64,000 nucleotides of DNA from Pseudoflavonifractor sp050943825 (lineage in GTDB: Bacteria > Bacillota > Clostridia > Oscillospirales > Oscillospiraceae). Both the position numbers and the translations under genes were made by a program. Location: assembly GCF_050943825.1 (NCBI RefSeq), contig NZ_JBMNPX010000006.1, positions 1-64,000 on the forward strand. Direction: 5' to 3'. The notes beneath the pieces are model-generated. The model was not told the DNA's origin. It saw only the letters and a list, made by a program, of their open reading frames with translations, and made no database searches. Positions 8,565-16,320 of this stretch are shown piece by piece. Every line of letters begins with the position of its first letter. Positions within the stretch are counted from its first letter, which is position 1.

Positions 8565-8621
8565 CTGACAGCATGGACCTGAAGCCCTATGGCTTCAGGC
8601 CCATACTGTAGCTGTCTTTTC
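8565..8621 (+). terminator. Terminator after the FAD reductase gene
   Basis: Inner stem CCTGAAGCC (8578-8586) / GGCTTCAGG (8591-8599) is enclosed by a second pairing GACAGC / GCTGTC and followed by TTTTCTT. Confidence 0.75.
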
Positions 8622-8656
8622 TTCCGGCCGGGCCTTTTGAGGCCAAGCTATAAGGC

Positions 8657-8695
8657 ATAAAATGCGGGCGTCTCCCCTTTGGGAGACGCCCGCAT
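8657..8695 (-). terminator. Terminator of the liv operon
   Basis: ATGCGGGCGTCTCCC (8662-8676) pairs perfectly with 8681-8695. On the minus strand it is followed by TTTTAT, fitting the end of livF transcription. Confidence 0.85.
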
Positions 8696-8735
8696 AATTG
8701 TTCTTGGGAATCGCTGGAAACGGCAGTGCCTGTTG

Positions 8736-9455
8736 TCAGCCGCCGAGATAGGCCTTCTTGACGCTCTCGTCCTGGAGCAGGGCGGCGCCGGTGCCGGTGG
8801 AGACCACCTTGCCGGTCTCCAGCACGTAGCCCCGGTCGGCCACGGACAGAGCCATCTGGGCGTTCTGCTCCACCAGCAGGATAGTGGTGCCCGCCTTGTG
8901 GAGCTCCTTAATGATGTCGAAAATCTGGTCCACCAGGATGGGGGCCAGGCCCATGGAGGGCTCGTCCAGCATCAGCAGCTTGGGCTTGGACATGAGGGCG
9001 CGGCCCATGGCCAGCATCTGCTGCTCGCCGCCGGACAGGGTGCCGGCCACCTGCCTGCGCCGCTCCTTCAGCCGGGGGAACTGGGCGTACACCCGCTCCA
9101 GGCTGTCGGGAATCTCGGCGGCGGGGCGGGTATAGCCGCCCATCTGCAGGTTCTCCTCCACGCTCATCTGGAGGAACACGGCGCGGCCCTCGGGCACCTG
9201 AGCCATTCCTTTGGGAATGAGCTTGTGGGCGGGGACGCCGCCGATGTTCTCACCCTGGAAGGTGATGGAGCCGGTGTGGCTGTGGAGCAGGCCGGATACG
9301 GTCTTCAGAATGGTGGACTTGCCGGCACCGTTGGCGCCGATGAGGGTGATAACCTCTCCCTCCTCCACGGTGAAGGAGACGCCCTTGACGGCGTGGATGG
9401 CGCCGTAATACACATTGATGTTCTCTACGTTCAGCATGGCCACGGCGTCATTCAC
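8736..9455 (-). CDS. livF: Branched-chain amino acid ABC transporter, ATPase LivF
   Basis: This is an ABC ATPase of about 240 residues with Walker A GANGAGKST, Q-loop region, signature LSGGEQQ and Walker B LLMLDEPSMGLAP, plus the LivF-type C-terminus VSTGTGAALLQDESVKKAYLGG. LivF and LivG form the heterodimeric motor that powers LivHM import of leucine, isoleucine, valine or related compounds. It overlaps the end of livG. The start is uncertain: a GTG at 9455 is in frame, but AAGGAG abuts it; a GTG at 9443 or the ATG at 9437 (MLNVENINVYYG, the usual family start) may be used. It is last in livKHMGF and followed by a terminator. Confidence 0.95.
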   Translation of the reverse strand: MNDAVAMLNVENINVYYGAIHAVKGVSFTVEEGEVITLIGANGAGKSTILKTVSGLLHSHTGSITFQGENIGGVPAHKLIPKGMAQVPEGRAVFLQMSVEENLQMGGYTRPAAEIPDSLERVYAQFPRLKERRRQVAGTLSGGEQQMLAMGRALMSKPKLLMLDEPSMGLAPILVDQIFDIIKELHKAGTTILLVEQNAQMALSVADRGYVLETGKVVSTGTGAALLQDESVKKAYLGG

Positions 9456-10299
9456 TCCTTCCGGTGCCCAGGTAGGCCTTGATGACCTCCGGGTTGTTCT
9501 GAATCTCCTGGGGGGTGCCCTTGGCGATGACCTGGCCGAAGTTGAGCACGCAGATGCCCTCGCAGATGCCCATGACCAGGTTCATGTCGTGCTCAATGAG
9601 CAGGATGGCGATCTGGAAGGTGTCGCGGATCTTGACGATGTTGTCCATCAGCTCGGAGGTCTCGGAGGGGTTCATGCCGGCGGCGGGCTCATCCAGCAGC
9701 AGCAGGGACGGATTGGTGGCCAGGGCGCGGACAATCTCCAGCCGGCGCTGGGCGCCGTAGGGCAGGCTGCCCGCCTTGGCGTTGGCCAGATCCTGCATGT
9801 CGAAGATGCTCAGCAGCTCCAGGGCCCGCTCATGGGCCAGCTTCTCGCTCTTCCAGTAGCCGGGCAGGCGGAAGATGCTCTGCCACATGCCGCAGCCCAC
9901 CTGATTGTGCAGGCCGATCTTCACGTTGTCCTCCACGCTCAGGTTGGAGAACAGACGGATATTCTGGAAGGTACGGGCGATACCGGCCCGGTTGACCTGG
10001 ACAGTGTTCATGTTGTGGGTGTCCACGCCGTCCAGCAGCACGGTGCCGCGGGTGGGCTGGTACACCTTGGTCAGCAGGTTGAAGACGGTGGTCTTGCCCG
10101 CGCCGTTGGGGCCGATGAGGCCGGCGATCTCGGTGCGGCCAATGGCCATGTTGAAGTCATCCACGGCGGTCAGACCGCCGAAGTCGATGCCCAGGTGCTG
10201 GGCCTCCAGGATGGGGTCCTTGTCGATGTCCCGCTCGGGGATCATGTTCTTGCTGGGCACGGGGACCAGCTTGGTCTCAGGACGAGGTGGTCTGCTCAC
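9448..10299 (-). CDS. livG: Branched-chain amino acid ABC transporter, ATPase LivG
   Basis: The 283-residue ABC ATPase has Walker A GPNGAGKTT (about 64-72), the LivG-type signature LPYGAQRRLEI, Walker B LLLLDEPAAGMNP and the H-loop IEHDM. It pairs with LivF beneath the LivHM channel. The N-terminal 30 residues before LEAQHLGIDFGG are an unusual charged/proline-rich extension. The GTG start at 10299 overlaps the livM stop by 4 bp (GTGA), implying translational coupling. Family and context are unambiguous; the exact substrate within the HAAT class (leucine/isoleucine/valine, or other amides) is not determinable from the sequence. Confidence 0.96.
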   Translation of the reverse strand: MSRPPRPETKLVPVPSKNMIPERDIDKDPILEAQHLGIDFGGLTAVDDFNMAIGRTEIAGLIGPNGAGKTTVFNLLTKVYQPTRGTVLLDGVDTHNMNTVQVNRAGIARTFQNIRLFSNLSVEDNVKIGLHNQVGCGMWQSIFRLPGYWKSEKLAHERALELLSIFDMQDLANAKAGSLPYGAQRRLEIVRALATNPSLLLLDEPAAGMNPSETSELMDNIVKIRDTFQIAILLIEHDMNLVMGICEGICVLNFGQVIAKGTPQEIQNNPEVIKAYLGTGRSE

Positions 10300-11381
10300 T
10301 GTGCCGCGCCTCCCTTCTGCTCTTCCCGGTCTTTTTTGCTCAGGCGGCTCTTCACCTGGGCGAAGAAGCCCCGGATGGCCGCGTTGTTGGTGGCGATCAT
10401 GACCAGGATGAGGACGATGGCATACACCAGCATCCGGTACTTATCCAGGTTCAGGCTGCGCAGCAGCTCGGGCAGCACGGTGAGGAAGGCAGCGGCGATG
10501 ATGGAGCCCCGGATGTTGCCGATGCCGCCCAGCACCACGAAGACCAGGATGAGGATGGAGGTGTTGAAGTCGAATTTCTTGGCGGTGACGGAGGAGTAGT
10601 TCATGGCGTAGAGGGTACCGGCGGCGCCGGCCAGCACGGCGGAGGTGACAAAGGCCATGAGCTTGTATTTGGTGGCGCCGATGCCCACGCTCTCGGCGGC
10701 GATGCGGTTGTCCCGCATGGCCATGATGGCACGGCCGGAGCGGCTGTTGACCAGATTCAGCACCACGGTGATGGTGATGAGCACCAGGATGAAGCCGGCG
10801 GTAAAGGAGGAGATCTTGTTGATGCCGGTGGCGCCCATGGGGCCGGAGAGGATGGCCTTGCCGCCCTCGCCCAGGCCCAGAGCGGCCTCGCTCTCCAGAG
10901 AGAGGTGGAGGCCCTCATCGTCCAGGCCGATGTAGAGCACGTTGATGATGTTCTTGATGATCTCGCCGAAGGCCAGGGTGACGATGGCCAGGTAGTCGCC
11001 CCGCAGACGGAGCACAGGCACGCCCACGATGAAACCGGCCACACCGGCGCAGATGGCGCCCACCACCATGGAGACGGCCAGGCGCAGGGCGTCGGAGGGG
11101 ATAATGTTCTGCAGGCAGGTGGCGGCAATGACGCCGGAGAAGGCGCCCACGCTCATAAAGCCGGCGTGGCCCAGGCTCAGCTCGCCGGAGATGCCCACCA
11201 CCAGGTTCAGGGCCACAGCCATGACCACATAGGCGCAGATGGGAATCAGCTGGCTCTGGAGGGAGTTGCTCAGGTTGTCTCCCGCCATGAGGATCTGGAT
11301 GATAACATAGGCCGCAATGACAATGCCGTAGGTAATGGAGTTGCTGACGAGACGGCGGCGGCGGGTAGATACGGTTTTCAT
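10296..11381 (-). CDS. livM: Branched-chain amino acid ABC transporter permease LivM
   Basis: This 361-residue polytopic membrane protein (about 9-10 hydrophobic segments) has the LivM hallmarks NLVVGISGELSLGHAGFM and the loop VLRLRGDYLAIVTLAFGEI, which contacts the ATPases. It forms the translocation path with LivH. I placed the start at the ATG at 11381 (MKTVSTRRRR), which follows GAGGTGG and a positively charged N-terminus; upstream in-frame codons lie inside livH. It is 10 bp downstream of livH and overlaps livG by 4 bp. Confidence 0.95.
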   Translation of the reverse strand: MKTVSTRRRRLVSNSITYGIVIAAYVIIQILMAGDNLSNSLQSQLIPICAYVVMAVALNLVVGISGELSLGHAGFMSVGAFSGVIAATCLQNIIPSDALRLAVSMVVGAICAGVAGFIVGVPVLRLRGDYLAIVTLAFGEIIKNIINVLYIGLDDEGLHLSLESEAALGLGEGGKAILSGPMGATGINKISSFTAGFILVLITITVVLNLVNSRSGRAIMAMRDNRIAAESVGIGATKYKLMAFVTSAVLAGAAGTLYAMNYSSVTAKKFDFNTSILILVFVVLGGIGNIRGSIIAAAFLTVLPELLRSLNLDKYRMLVYAIVLILVMIATNNAAIRGFFAQVKSRLSKKDREEQKGGAAQ

Positions 11382-11391
11382 CTCTTCCACC

Positions 11392-12309
11392 TCACACTTT
11401 CTCACGGATCTGCTTGCCCAGCAGGCCGGTGGGCTTGACCAGCAGCACCACAATCAGCACCGCGAACACCACCGCGTCGGACAGCTCGGTGGAGAAGGAC
11501 TTGGCAAAGATCTCAATGACGCCCAGCAGCACACCGCCCAGCAGAGCGCCGGGGATGGAGCCGATGCCGCCGAACACGGCGGCGGTAAAGGCGCGGATAC
11601 CGGGCATGGAGCCGGTGGTGGGGGTCAGGGTGGGGTAGGTGGAACACAGCAGCACACCGGCGATGGCCGCCAGGGCGGAGCCGATGGCAAAGGTGATGGA
11701 GATGGTGGTGTCCACGTTGATGCCCATGAGCCGGGCGGCGTCCTTGTTCTCAGAGCAGGCCCGCATGGCCTTGCCCATCTTGCTGCGGCTGGTGAACAGG
11801 GTCAGGCCCACCATGATGACCACGCACACCAGCATGTTGAAGATGGTGGTGTAGGCCACGGTGCAGCCCAGCACGGTGACGGAGCCGCCGCCGGGCAGCT
11901 TGGAGAGCATCTGGCTCAGGAAGCTGGGGAACACCTTGGTGTCGGAGCCCCACAGCAGCAGCGCCGCGTTCTGGAGGAAGTAGCTCACACCGATGGCGGT
12001 GATGAGCACGGCCAGGGAGGCCGCCTGCCGCAGGGGCTTGTAGGCCAGGCGCTCAATGACCACGCCCAGCACGGTACACACCACAACAGCCAGCAGGATA
12101 CCCAGCAGGCCGCCGGCAATGGGGGAGTCGGTAAAGGCGCTGACGGTAAAGAAGCATACGTACGCGCCCACCATGATGACGTCGCCGTGGGCGAAGTTGA
12201 GCATCTTTGCGATGCCGTAGACCATGGTATAGCCCAGGGCGATGATGGCGTACACGCTGCCCAGGCCCACACCGTTGATCAGGTTCTGGAGGATGTTCAA
12301 ATCCTTCAC
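11392..12309 (-). CDS. livH: Branched-chain amino acid ABC transporter permease LivH
   Basis: The 305-residue permease begins LNILQNLINGVGLGSVYAI, as in the LivH family, and contains IALGYTMVYGIAKMLNFAHGD near the start and GGIGSIPGALLGGVLLG in the coupling region. About eight membrane segments are visible. I used the GTG at 12309, preceded by GAGAGAG; a longer frame upstream to 12489 has no family similarity and overlies hairpins of the livK-livH intergenic region. It partners with LivM. The weak ribosome site together with the structured 233-bp gap after livK suggests lower expression than the binding protein. Confidence 0.94.
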   Translation of the reverse strand: MKDLNILQNLINGVGLGSVYAIIALGYTMVYGIAKMLNFAHGDVIMVGAYVCFFTVSAFTDSPIAGGLLGILLAVVVCTVLGVVIERLAYKPLRQAASLAVLITAIGVSYFLQNAALLLWGSDTKVFPSFLSQMLSKLPGGGSVTVLGCTVAYTTIFNMLVCVVIMVGLTLFTSRSKMGKAMRACSENKDAARLMGINVDTTISITFAIGSALAAIAGVLLCSTYPTLTPTTGSMPGIRAFTAAVFGGIGSIPGALLGGVLLGVIEIFAKSFSTELSDAVVFAVLIVVLLVKPTGLLGKQIREKV

Positions 12310-12356
12310 CTCTCTCTTTCTCTCTCCCGCGGCGGGTTCCGCGGGTCTTGGGGCGC

Positions 12357-12503
12357 ATCTGAAGCGTCCACGTGCCGTACGTGTGGATGTTTCAGATGGG
12401 CCCCATGCAGGGCAGAAAGCCCGGCGGCACACGTGCCGCCGGCCTTGCCGTCCCTCACTGCTTATAATGCAGGCAGAGGGCCGCCGCATCTTCGGCAGCC
12501 CTC
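12357..12503 (-). other. Three hairpins in the livK-livH intergenic region
   Basis: The 233-bp gap contains three stable stems: 12476-12503 (GAGGGCCGCCG / CGGCAGCCCTC), 12421-12442 (CCGGCGGCAC / GTGCCGCCGG) and 12357-12397 (ATCTGAA and CCACGT pairing with TTCAGAT and ACGTG). None has a good U-tract on the minus strand. They likely act as 3'-stabilising or attenuating structures that raise livK over livHMGF, as in other binding-protein operons. Confidence 0.6.
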
Positions 12504-12542
12504 CGCCGGGCCCCTTTCAAACAGATTGTTCTCAGGGTGAAA

Positions 12543-13757
12543 TTACTGGGTGACGTACACGCCGCCCTCAACCTTGACGACGACGGGAGCCTTGGAGACC
12601 TCGCCGTTGGTGCCCCAGGTCATGCCGGTACCGGTCAGGCCGTCCACGCTGAAGTCGCTGCTGGTGAAGGTCTCGATGAGCTTGTCGCAGATGGTCTCGT
12701 GGTCCATGTCGGCGGTGATGCCGGCGGCGGTGCAGGCCTCATAGATGGCGTACATGCAGTCGTAGGCGTCAGCAGCAAACTGGTTGGGAGTGCCGCCGTA
12801 GGCAGCCTCGTACTCGTTCACGAAGTTAACGGTGCGCTCGTCGGTGGCCCAGGCGTTGAAGGGGGTCATGAGCATCAGGCCCTCAGCCAGGGAGGCGTCG
12901 AAGCCGTCCATGTCCAGGATGCCGTCCATACCGTCGCAGCCGAAGAAGGTGGGCTCATAGCCCATGCTCTTGGCCTGGTTCAGGATCAGGGAAGCGGGGG
13001 TGTAGTAGATGGGCATGAACACCAGGTCGGCGCCGGCTTCCTTGGCGGCGCTCAGCTGCACGGTGAAGTCGGTGTTCTTGTCATCGGGGAAGGTCTGGGC
13101 GGTCACAACTTCCAGACCGATGGCCTCGGCCTCCTCGGCAAAGGCGTTGTAGATGCCGGTGGAGTAGGCGTCGGAGTTGTTGTAGATGGCGGCAACCTTG
13201 GTGCCCAGGTTGTTGTCCTTGATGTAGTTGGCAGCGGTCTTGCCCTGGTTGGGGTCAGTGAAGCAGACCTGGAACACGTTGTCACGGCCCTCAGTCACCT
13301 TGGTGGAGGAGGCAGAGGGGGTCAGCTGGAAGTAGCGGTCGGCGTAGGTCTCGCCCGCCACGGAGATGCAGGGGTTGGTGGTGGTGCAGCCGTAGATGAT
13401 CTGGGTGTTGTTGTCCTTCAGGTTATTATAGGCGTTGACAGCCTTCTCGGTGTCGCCCTCGTCGTCCTGGAAGTCCAGGGAGAACTGCAGGCCGCCCAGC
13501 GCGTTGATCTCCTGAATGGCGATCTCAGCGCCCTGCTTGGTGGCCAGGCCGTAGACAGCGGCGTCGCCGGTCAGGGGGCCGATGCCGCCGATCTTGATGG
13601 TGCCGGAAGTCTCACCGGTGCTGCCGGTGCTGGTGCTGGGAGCGGGGGTGTTGTCACCGGTGGTGTCGCCGCCGGTGGAGTCGTTTCCGCAGCCGGCGAG
13701 CATGGAGAGGCACAGCGCGGAGGCCATTACAAGAGAGAGAACACGAAACTTCTTCAT
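12543..13757 (-). CDS. livK: Branched-chain amino acid ABC transporter substrate-binding lipoprotein LivK
   Basis: The 404-residue protein has a lipoprotein signal with lipobox LAGC, a Thr/Gly/Ser-rich linker, then a type I periplasmic-binding-protein fold (IKIGGIGPLTGDAAVYG ..., YNNSDAYSTG, FADAYDCMY-like region). It captures the amino acid outside the membrane and delivers it to LivHM. The ATG at 13757 follows AAAGGAGG, the strongest ribosome site in the operon. It is first in the operon, driven by a consensus promoter with an overlapping dyad, and separated from livH by three hairpins. The ligand could be leucine/isoleucine/valine or another HAAT substrate. Confidence 0.95.
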   Translation of the reverse strand: MKKFRVLSLVMASALCLSMLAGCGNDSTGGDTTGDNTPAPSTSTGSTGETSGTIKIGGIGPLTGDAAVYGLATKQGAEIAIQEINALGGLQFSLDFQDDEGDTEKAVNAYNNLKDNNTQIIYGCTTTNPCISVAGETYADRYFQLTPSASSTKVTEGRDNVFQVCFTDPNQGKTAANYIKDNNLGTKVAAIYNNSDAYSTGIYNAFAEEAEAIGLEVVTAQTFPDDKNTDFTVQLSAAKEAGADLVFMPIYYTPASLILNQAKSMGYEPTFFGCDGMDGILDMDGFDASLAEGLMLMTPFNAWATDERTVNFVNEYEAAYGGTPNQFAADAYDCMYAIYEACTAAGITADMDHETICDKLIETFTSSDFSVDGLTGTGMTWGTNGEVSKAPVVVKVEGGVYVTQ

Positions 13758-13779
13758 TTCATTTACCTCCTTTAAGGTT

Positions 13780-13816
13780 GTTGACAATTATAATCTTCGA
13801 CTCCGGAATTGTCAAC
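13780..13816 (-). promoter_or_regulatory. liv operon promoter with overlapping 10-bp dyad
   Basis: On the minus strand TTGACA (13815-13810) and TATAAT (13792-13787) are 17 bp apart, both perfect matches. The arms GTTGACAATT (13780-13789) and AATTGTCAAC (13807-13816) form a perfect inverted repeat that covers both hexamers, so a bound repressor would block RNA polymerase directly. Confidence 0.85.
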
Positions 13817-13914
13817 CTCATTCTTGCACAACAGGAGGTCTTTCTGCGCTTCCCTCTCTCGGCGCTTTGTACGAATGTCTCTTTTTTCCCGGTTTCTCAG
13901 GCCGTTTCTGCCGG

Positions 13915-14652
13915 TCAGATAATCAGCCCGCCGTTGGGACAAAGCACCTGTCCGGTGATGAAATCCGCCCCTTCCGACGCCAAAAAGAGCACACTTTCCG
14001 CCACATCCTCCGCTTTGCCGATGCGCTCCAGAGGCGTCTCCTCCCGGAGGGCGTCCAGATCCTCGTCAGTGAGATTTTTGTTCATTTCCGTGTCGATTAT
14101 CCCCGGCGCCACGCAATTTACGGCGATTCCGGAGGGTCCAAGCTCCTTGGCCAGGGCCTTTGTCAGGCCGATGACCCCCGCCTTGGAGGCGGAGTAGGCC
14201 GCCTCGCAGGAGGCGCCCACCTGGCCCCACATGGAGGAAATGGTGATAATTTTGCCCTTTTTCCGGTGAATCATATGGGGCAGCACCGCTTTACAGCAGT
14301 AAAATACGCTGTCCAGGTTGACGGAGAACAATTCCCGCCACTCCTCCGCGGTCATATCCCCCAGCAGGCCCACCCAACTCCTTCCAACATTGCATACCAG
14401 AATGTCAAGTTGACAAAATTTATCCAACACATTGTCAACCATAGCCCGCACCTGTTCCGGGTCGGATACGTCGGCACGCACCGCCATTGCGGTATGTCCT
14501 TCCGCCTGCAGCTCCTTCACCAGGGCAAGGGCTCTGTCCTCACTATTGCAGTAGTTCACCGCCACGGCATACCCCGCCCGGGCCAGCCGCCGGGCCGTGG
14601 CCGCGCCGATGCCCCGGGATGCGCCGGTGATCAGCGCCGTCTTCTGTTCCAT
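13915..14652 (-). CDS. SDR family oxidoreductase (FabG-like)
   Basis: The 245-residue classical short-chain dehydrogenase has TGASRGIGAATARRLA (cofactor glycine motif), the catalytic Ser in ISSMWGQVGAS and Y-x3-K in AAYSASKAG, and ends in TGQVLCPNGGLII. It resembles 3-oxoacyl-ACP reductase FabG, using NADP(H). The usual NNAG motif is replaced by CNVG (about residues 87-90), which is atypical and argues against a firm FabG assignment. There are no other fatty-acid genes nearby; the next gene downstream of the liv cluster orientation is an alpha/beta hydrolase 12 bp upstream on the same strand, so the two probably act on a common small ester or alcohol. GAGGGGGAA precedes the ATG. Confidence 0.85.
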   Translation of the reverse strand: MEQKTALITGASRGIGAATARRLARAGYAVAVNYCNSEDRALALVKELQAEGHTAMAVRADVSDPEQVRAMVDNVLDKFCQLDILVCNVGRSWVGLLGDMTAEEWRELFSVNLDSVFYCCKAVLPHMIHRKKGKIITISSMWGQVGASCEAAYSASKAGVIGLTKALAKELGPSGIAVNCVAPGIIDTEMNKNLTDEDLDALREETPLERIGKAEDVAESVLFLASEGADFITGQVLCPNGGLII

Positions 14653-14664
14653 GTCCGTTCCCCC

Positions 14665-15507
14665 TCAGTCCTTGTTCCGCCAGGTCTCCCGATGCAGCCA
14701 GCGGACGCACAGGGGCAGCCAGGTGGCCGCCTGCTCGTCCTGCCAGCCCGGATCGCCCGCCGCCTCGCTTGTGGCGGTGGCCATGGCGTGGGGGCCGTGG
14801 CCGTAGTAGTGGAGCTCCAGAGGCACCCCCTGCCGCCGCAGGGCCCAAGCGTAGAGCAGGGTGTTCTCCGCTGGCACGGTGCGGTCGGTGTCGGTTGTCC
14901 AGAGGAAGGTGGGCGGATTGCCCGCCGTGACACTCTTCTCTAGGGACAGCTTCTCCAGCTCAGGGGAAAGCTCCTCCCGTCCGGTCAGACGCATGAAGCT
15001 CCTGTGCTTTCCCCACTCCCCCGCCGAGATCACCGGGTAGCTGAGGATGGCTGCGTCGGGCCGCACCTCCTCAGGGGTCAGGCCCAGCTTATCGCCGATG
15101 ATGGGGTCGGCCCACAGGTTGGCCAGGCAGCCCGCCAGGTGCCCGCCGGCAGAAAAGCCGCATACCGCAATGCGGTCAGGGCGGATGCCGTACTTGGCCG
15201 CATTCCGGCGGATAAAGGCCAAGGCCGCGGCAGCCTCCAGGAATGCCTGGGGCCACTGGTCAGGCTCCACGCTGTAACGCAGCACAAAGGCCTGCACCCC
15301 GCCGTGGAGGAAATCCAGGGCCACCGGCTCGGCCTCGCTGTCTGCGGTCAGCCGGTAGCCGCCGCCGGGCAGAATCAGCACACCCCAGCGCGCTCCGTCC
15401 GCCAGAGCGCCAATATCTGTTCTGGCATAGGACGTCAGAGAGATCTCTGTCGCCCCCTCCGGCAGGGCAGGACAGATCTCCGCTCTGCCAAATCGCTCAT
15501 ATATCAT
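14665..15507 (-). CDS. Alpha/beta hydrolase, acetyl-esterase/lipase type
   Basis: The 280-residue protein belongs to the BD-FAE/Aes-like alpha/beta hydrolases: nucleophile elbow GFSAGGH (about residues 118-124), oxyanion segment LILPGGGYRL (about 44-53) in place of the classical HGGG, catalytic His in YYGHGPHAM and a conserved SYPVIS. Such enzymes de-esterify acetylated sugars or short acyl esters in the cytoplasm; no signal peptide is present. AAGGAGGA precedes the ATG by 8 bp. It lies 12 bp upstream of the SDR gene and forms a two-gene operon with it. The substrate is not predictable. Confidence 0.87.
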   Translation of the reverse strand: MIYERFGRAEICPALPEGATEISLTSYARTDIGALADGARWGVLILPGGGYRLTADSEAEPVALDFLHGGVQAFVLRYSVEPDQWPQAFLEAAAALAFIRRNAAKYGIRPDRIAVCGFSAGGHLAGCLANLWADPIIGDKLGLTPEEVRPDAAILSYPVISAGEWGKHRSFMRLTGREELSPELEKLSLEKSVTAGNPPTFLWTTDTDRTVPAENTLLYAWALRRQGVPLELHYYGHGPHAMATATSEAAGDPGWQDEQAATWLPLCVRWLHRETWRNKD

Positions 15508-15638
15508 GGTATTGTTCCTCCTTCCGCCTCAGGCGGCCTTAAACTCTCCTCAAGTATAACAGGATTTCCCCTTTCTGCATACCCTCCCTGCTTTCTCGCC
15601 CCCTCGCCTATTATTTTAAAATTTTTTTGAAAAAAGAG

Positions 15639-15667
15639 TTGACAAAGGGCACCCTCATGGATATAAT
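15639..15667 (+). promoter_or_regulatory. tRNA-Val promoter
   Basis: TTGACA (15639-15644), 17 bp, TATAAT (15662-15667): a perfect consensus promoter 14 bp before the mature tRNA. Confidence 0.9.
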
Positions 15668-15681
15668 AGATTTTGCCCTTT

Positions 15682-15758
15682 GGACGATTAGCTCAGCTGG
15701 TACGAGCATCCGCTTGACGTGCGGGAGGTCATAGGTTCGAATCCTATATCGTCCACCA
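15682..15758 (+). tRNA. tRNA-Val(GAC)
   Basis: A complete cloverleaf can be drawn: acceptor GGACGAT / ATCGTCC, D stem GCTC / GAGC, anticodon loop TTGACGT with anticodon GAC, T arm ATAGG-TTCGAAT-CCTAT, discriminator A and an encoded CCA end. GAC reads the valine codons GUC and GUU. It has its own consensus promoter and terminator. Confidence 0.95.
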
Positions 15759-15763
15759 CATAG

Positions 15764-15797
15764 AAAGAGACACGACTTGGGTCGTGTCTCTTTTTTT
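15764..15797 (+). terminator. Terminator after tRNA-Val
   Basis: AAAGAGACACGAC pairs with GTCGTGTCTCTTT around a TTGG loop, followed by a run of T to 15797. The ribosome site of the next gene begins a few bases later, so readthrough or an internal promoter must serve that gene. Confidence 0.9.
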
Positions 15798-15816
15798 CTG
15801 CAAGGAGGCGTTTTTT

Positions 15817-16272
15817 ATGCATCAGGAGGAATTTGCCCAGATTCTGTCCTTTTATCAAGGCCGGGGCGCGGCCAGCGACCAGAACGAGCTGGTTCAGCTG
15901 TTACGGGAGACTCAGACGCTGTACGGCGGCGTCATCCCCCAGCACGCCCTGGAGGAGATTGCCCAGGTACTGGGCTTCCGGGAGTCCTTTCTTCCGGCGG
16001 TGCTCAAGCGCTACCCCTCTATTAAAACCGAGTCGGTGCGGCACAGCCTGACGGTGTGTCAGGGTCCCTCCTGCTCCCGGCGGCGGGAGCTGCTGGACTT
16101 TCTGTCCAGGGAGTACGGTGTGGAACCCGGCGGCGTGGCCGCGGCAGGCTTCCGGCTCCAGACCGGCGGCTGCATGAAAAATTGCGGCAAGGGCCCCTGC
16201 GTCCGGTGGGACGGCACCGTCTACACCGGCATGACCCCGGAGTCCCTCCGGGCCCTCATTGAAAAGAAATAA
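15817..16272 (+). CDS. NuoE-like [2Fe-2S] ferredoxin protein
   Basis: The 151-residue protein is of the NADH dehydrogenase 24-kDa (NuoE) / HydA-associated thioredoxin-like ferredoxin family: an N-terminal helical part with LYGGVIPQHALEEIAQVLG and a thioredoxin-fold part carrying four Cys in C-x4-C (CQGPSC) and C-x3-C (CMKNC) that bind one [2Fe-2S] cluster. Such subunits pass electrons from NAD(P)H within flavin-linked dehydrogenases or bifurcating hydrogenases. Here it is alone, with no NuoF or hydrogenase partner nearby, so its redox partner is elsewhere. The ATG at 15817 follows AAGGAGG; in-frame upstream codons lie in the tRNA terminator. Confidence 0.88.
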   Translation: MHQEEFAQILSFYQGRGAASDQNELVQLLRETQTLYGGVIPQHALEEIAQVLGFRESFLPAVLKRYPSIKTESVRHSLTVCQGPSCSRRRELLDFLSREYGVEPGGVAAAGFRLQTGGCMKNCGKGPCVRWDGTVYTGMTPESLRALIEKK

Positions 16273-16275
16273 GCG

Positions 16276-16320
16276 AAGCGGACCCCGGCCTGCCTTTCGG
16301 CAGGCCGGGGTCCGCTTTTT
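16276..16320. terminator. Bidirectional terminator
   Basis: AAGCGGACCCCGGCCTGCC pairs perfectly with its complement around a TTTC loop and is followed by T6 on the plus strand; it also ends the minus-strand esterase gene at 16321. Confidence 0.9.

Noticed and set aside
13915..14652. Firm assignment as fabG of fatty acid synthesis
   Set aside because: NNAG replaced by CNVG and no fab genes adjacent; the general SDR call is safer.
15817..16272. Part of an NADH dehydrogenase or hydrogenase operon
   Set aside because: No partner subunits on either side; an isolated gene between two terminators.
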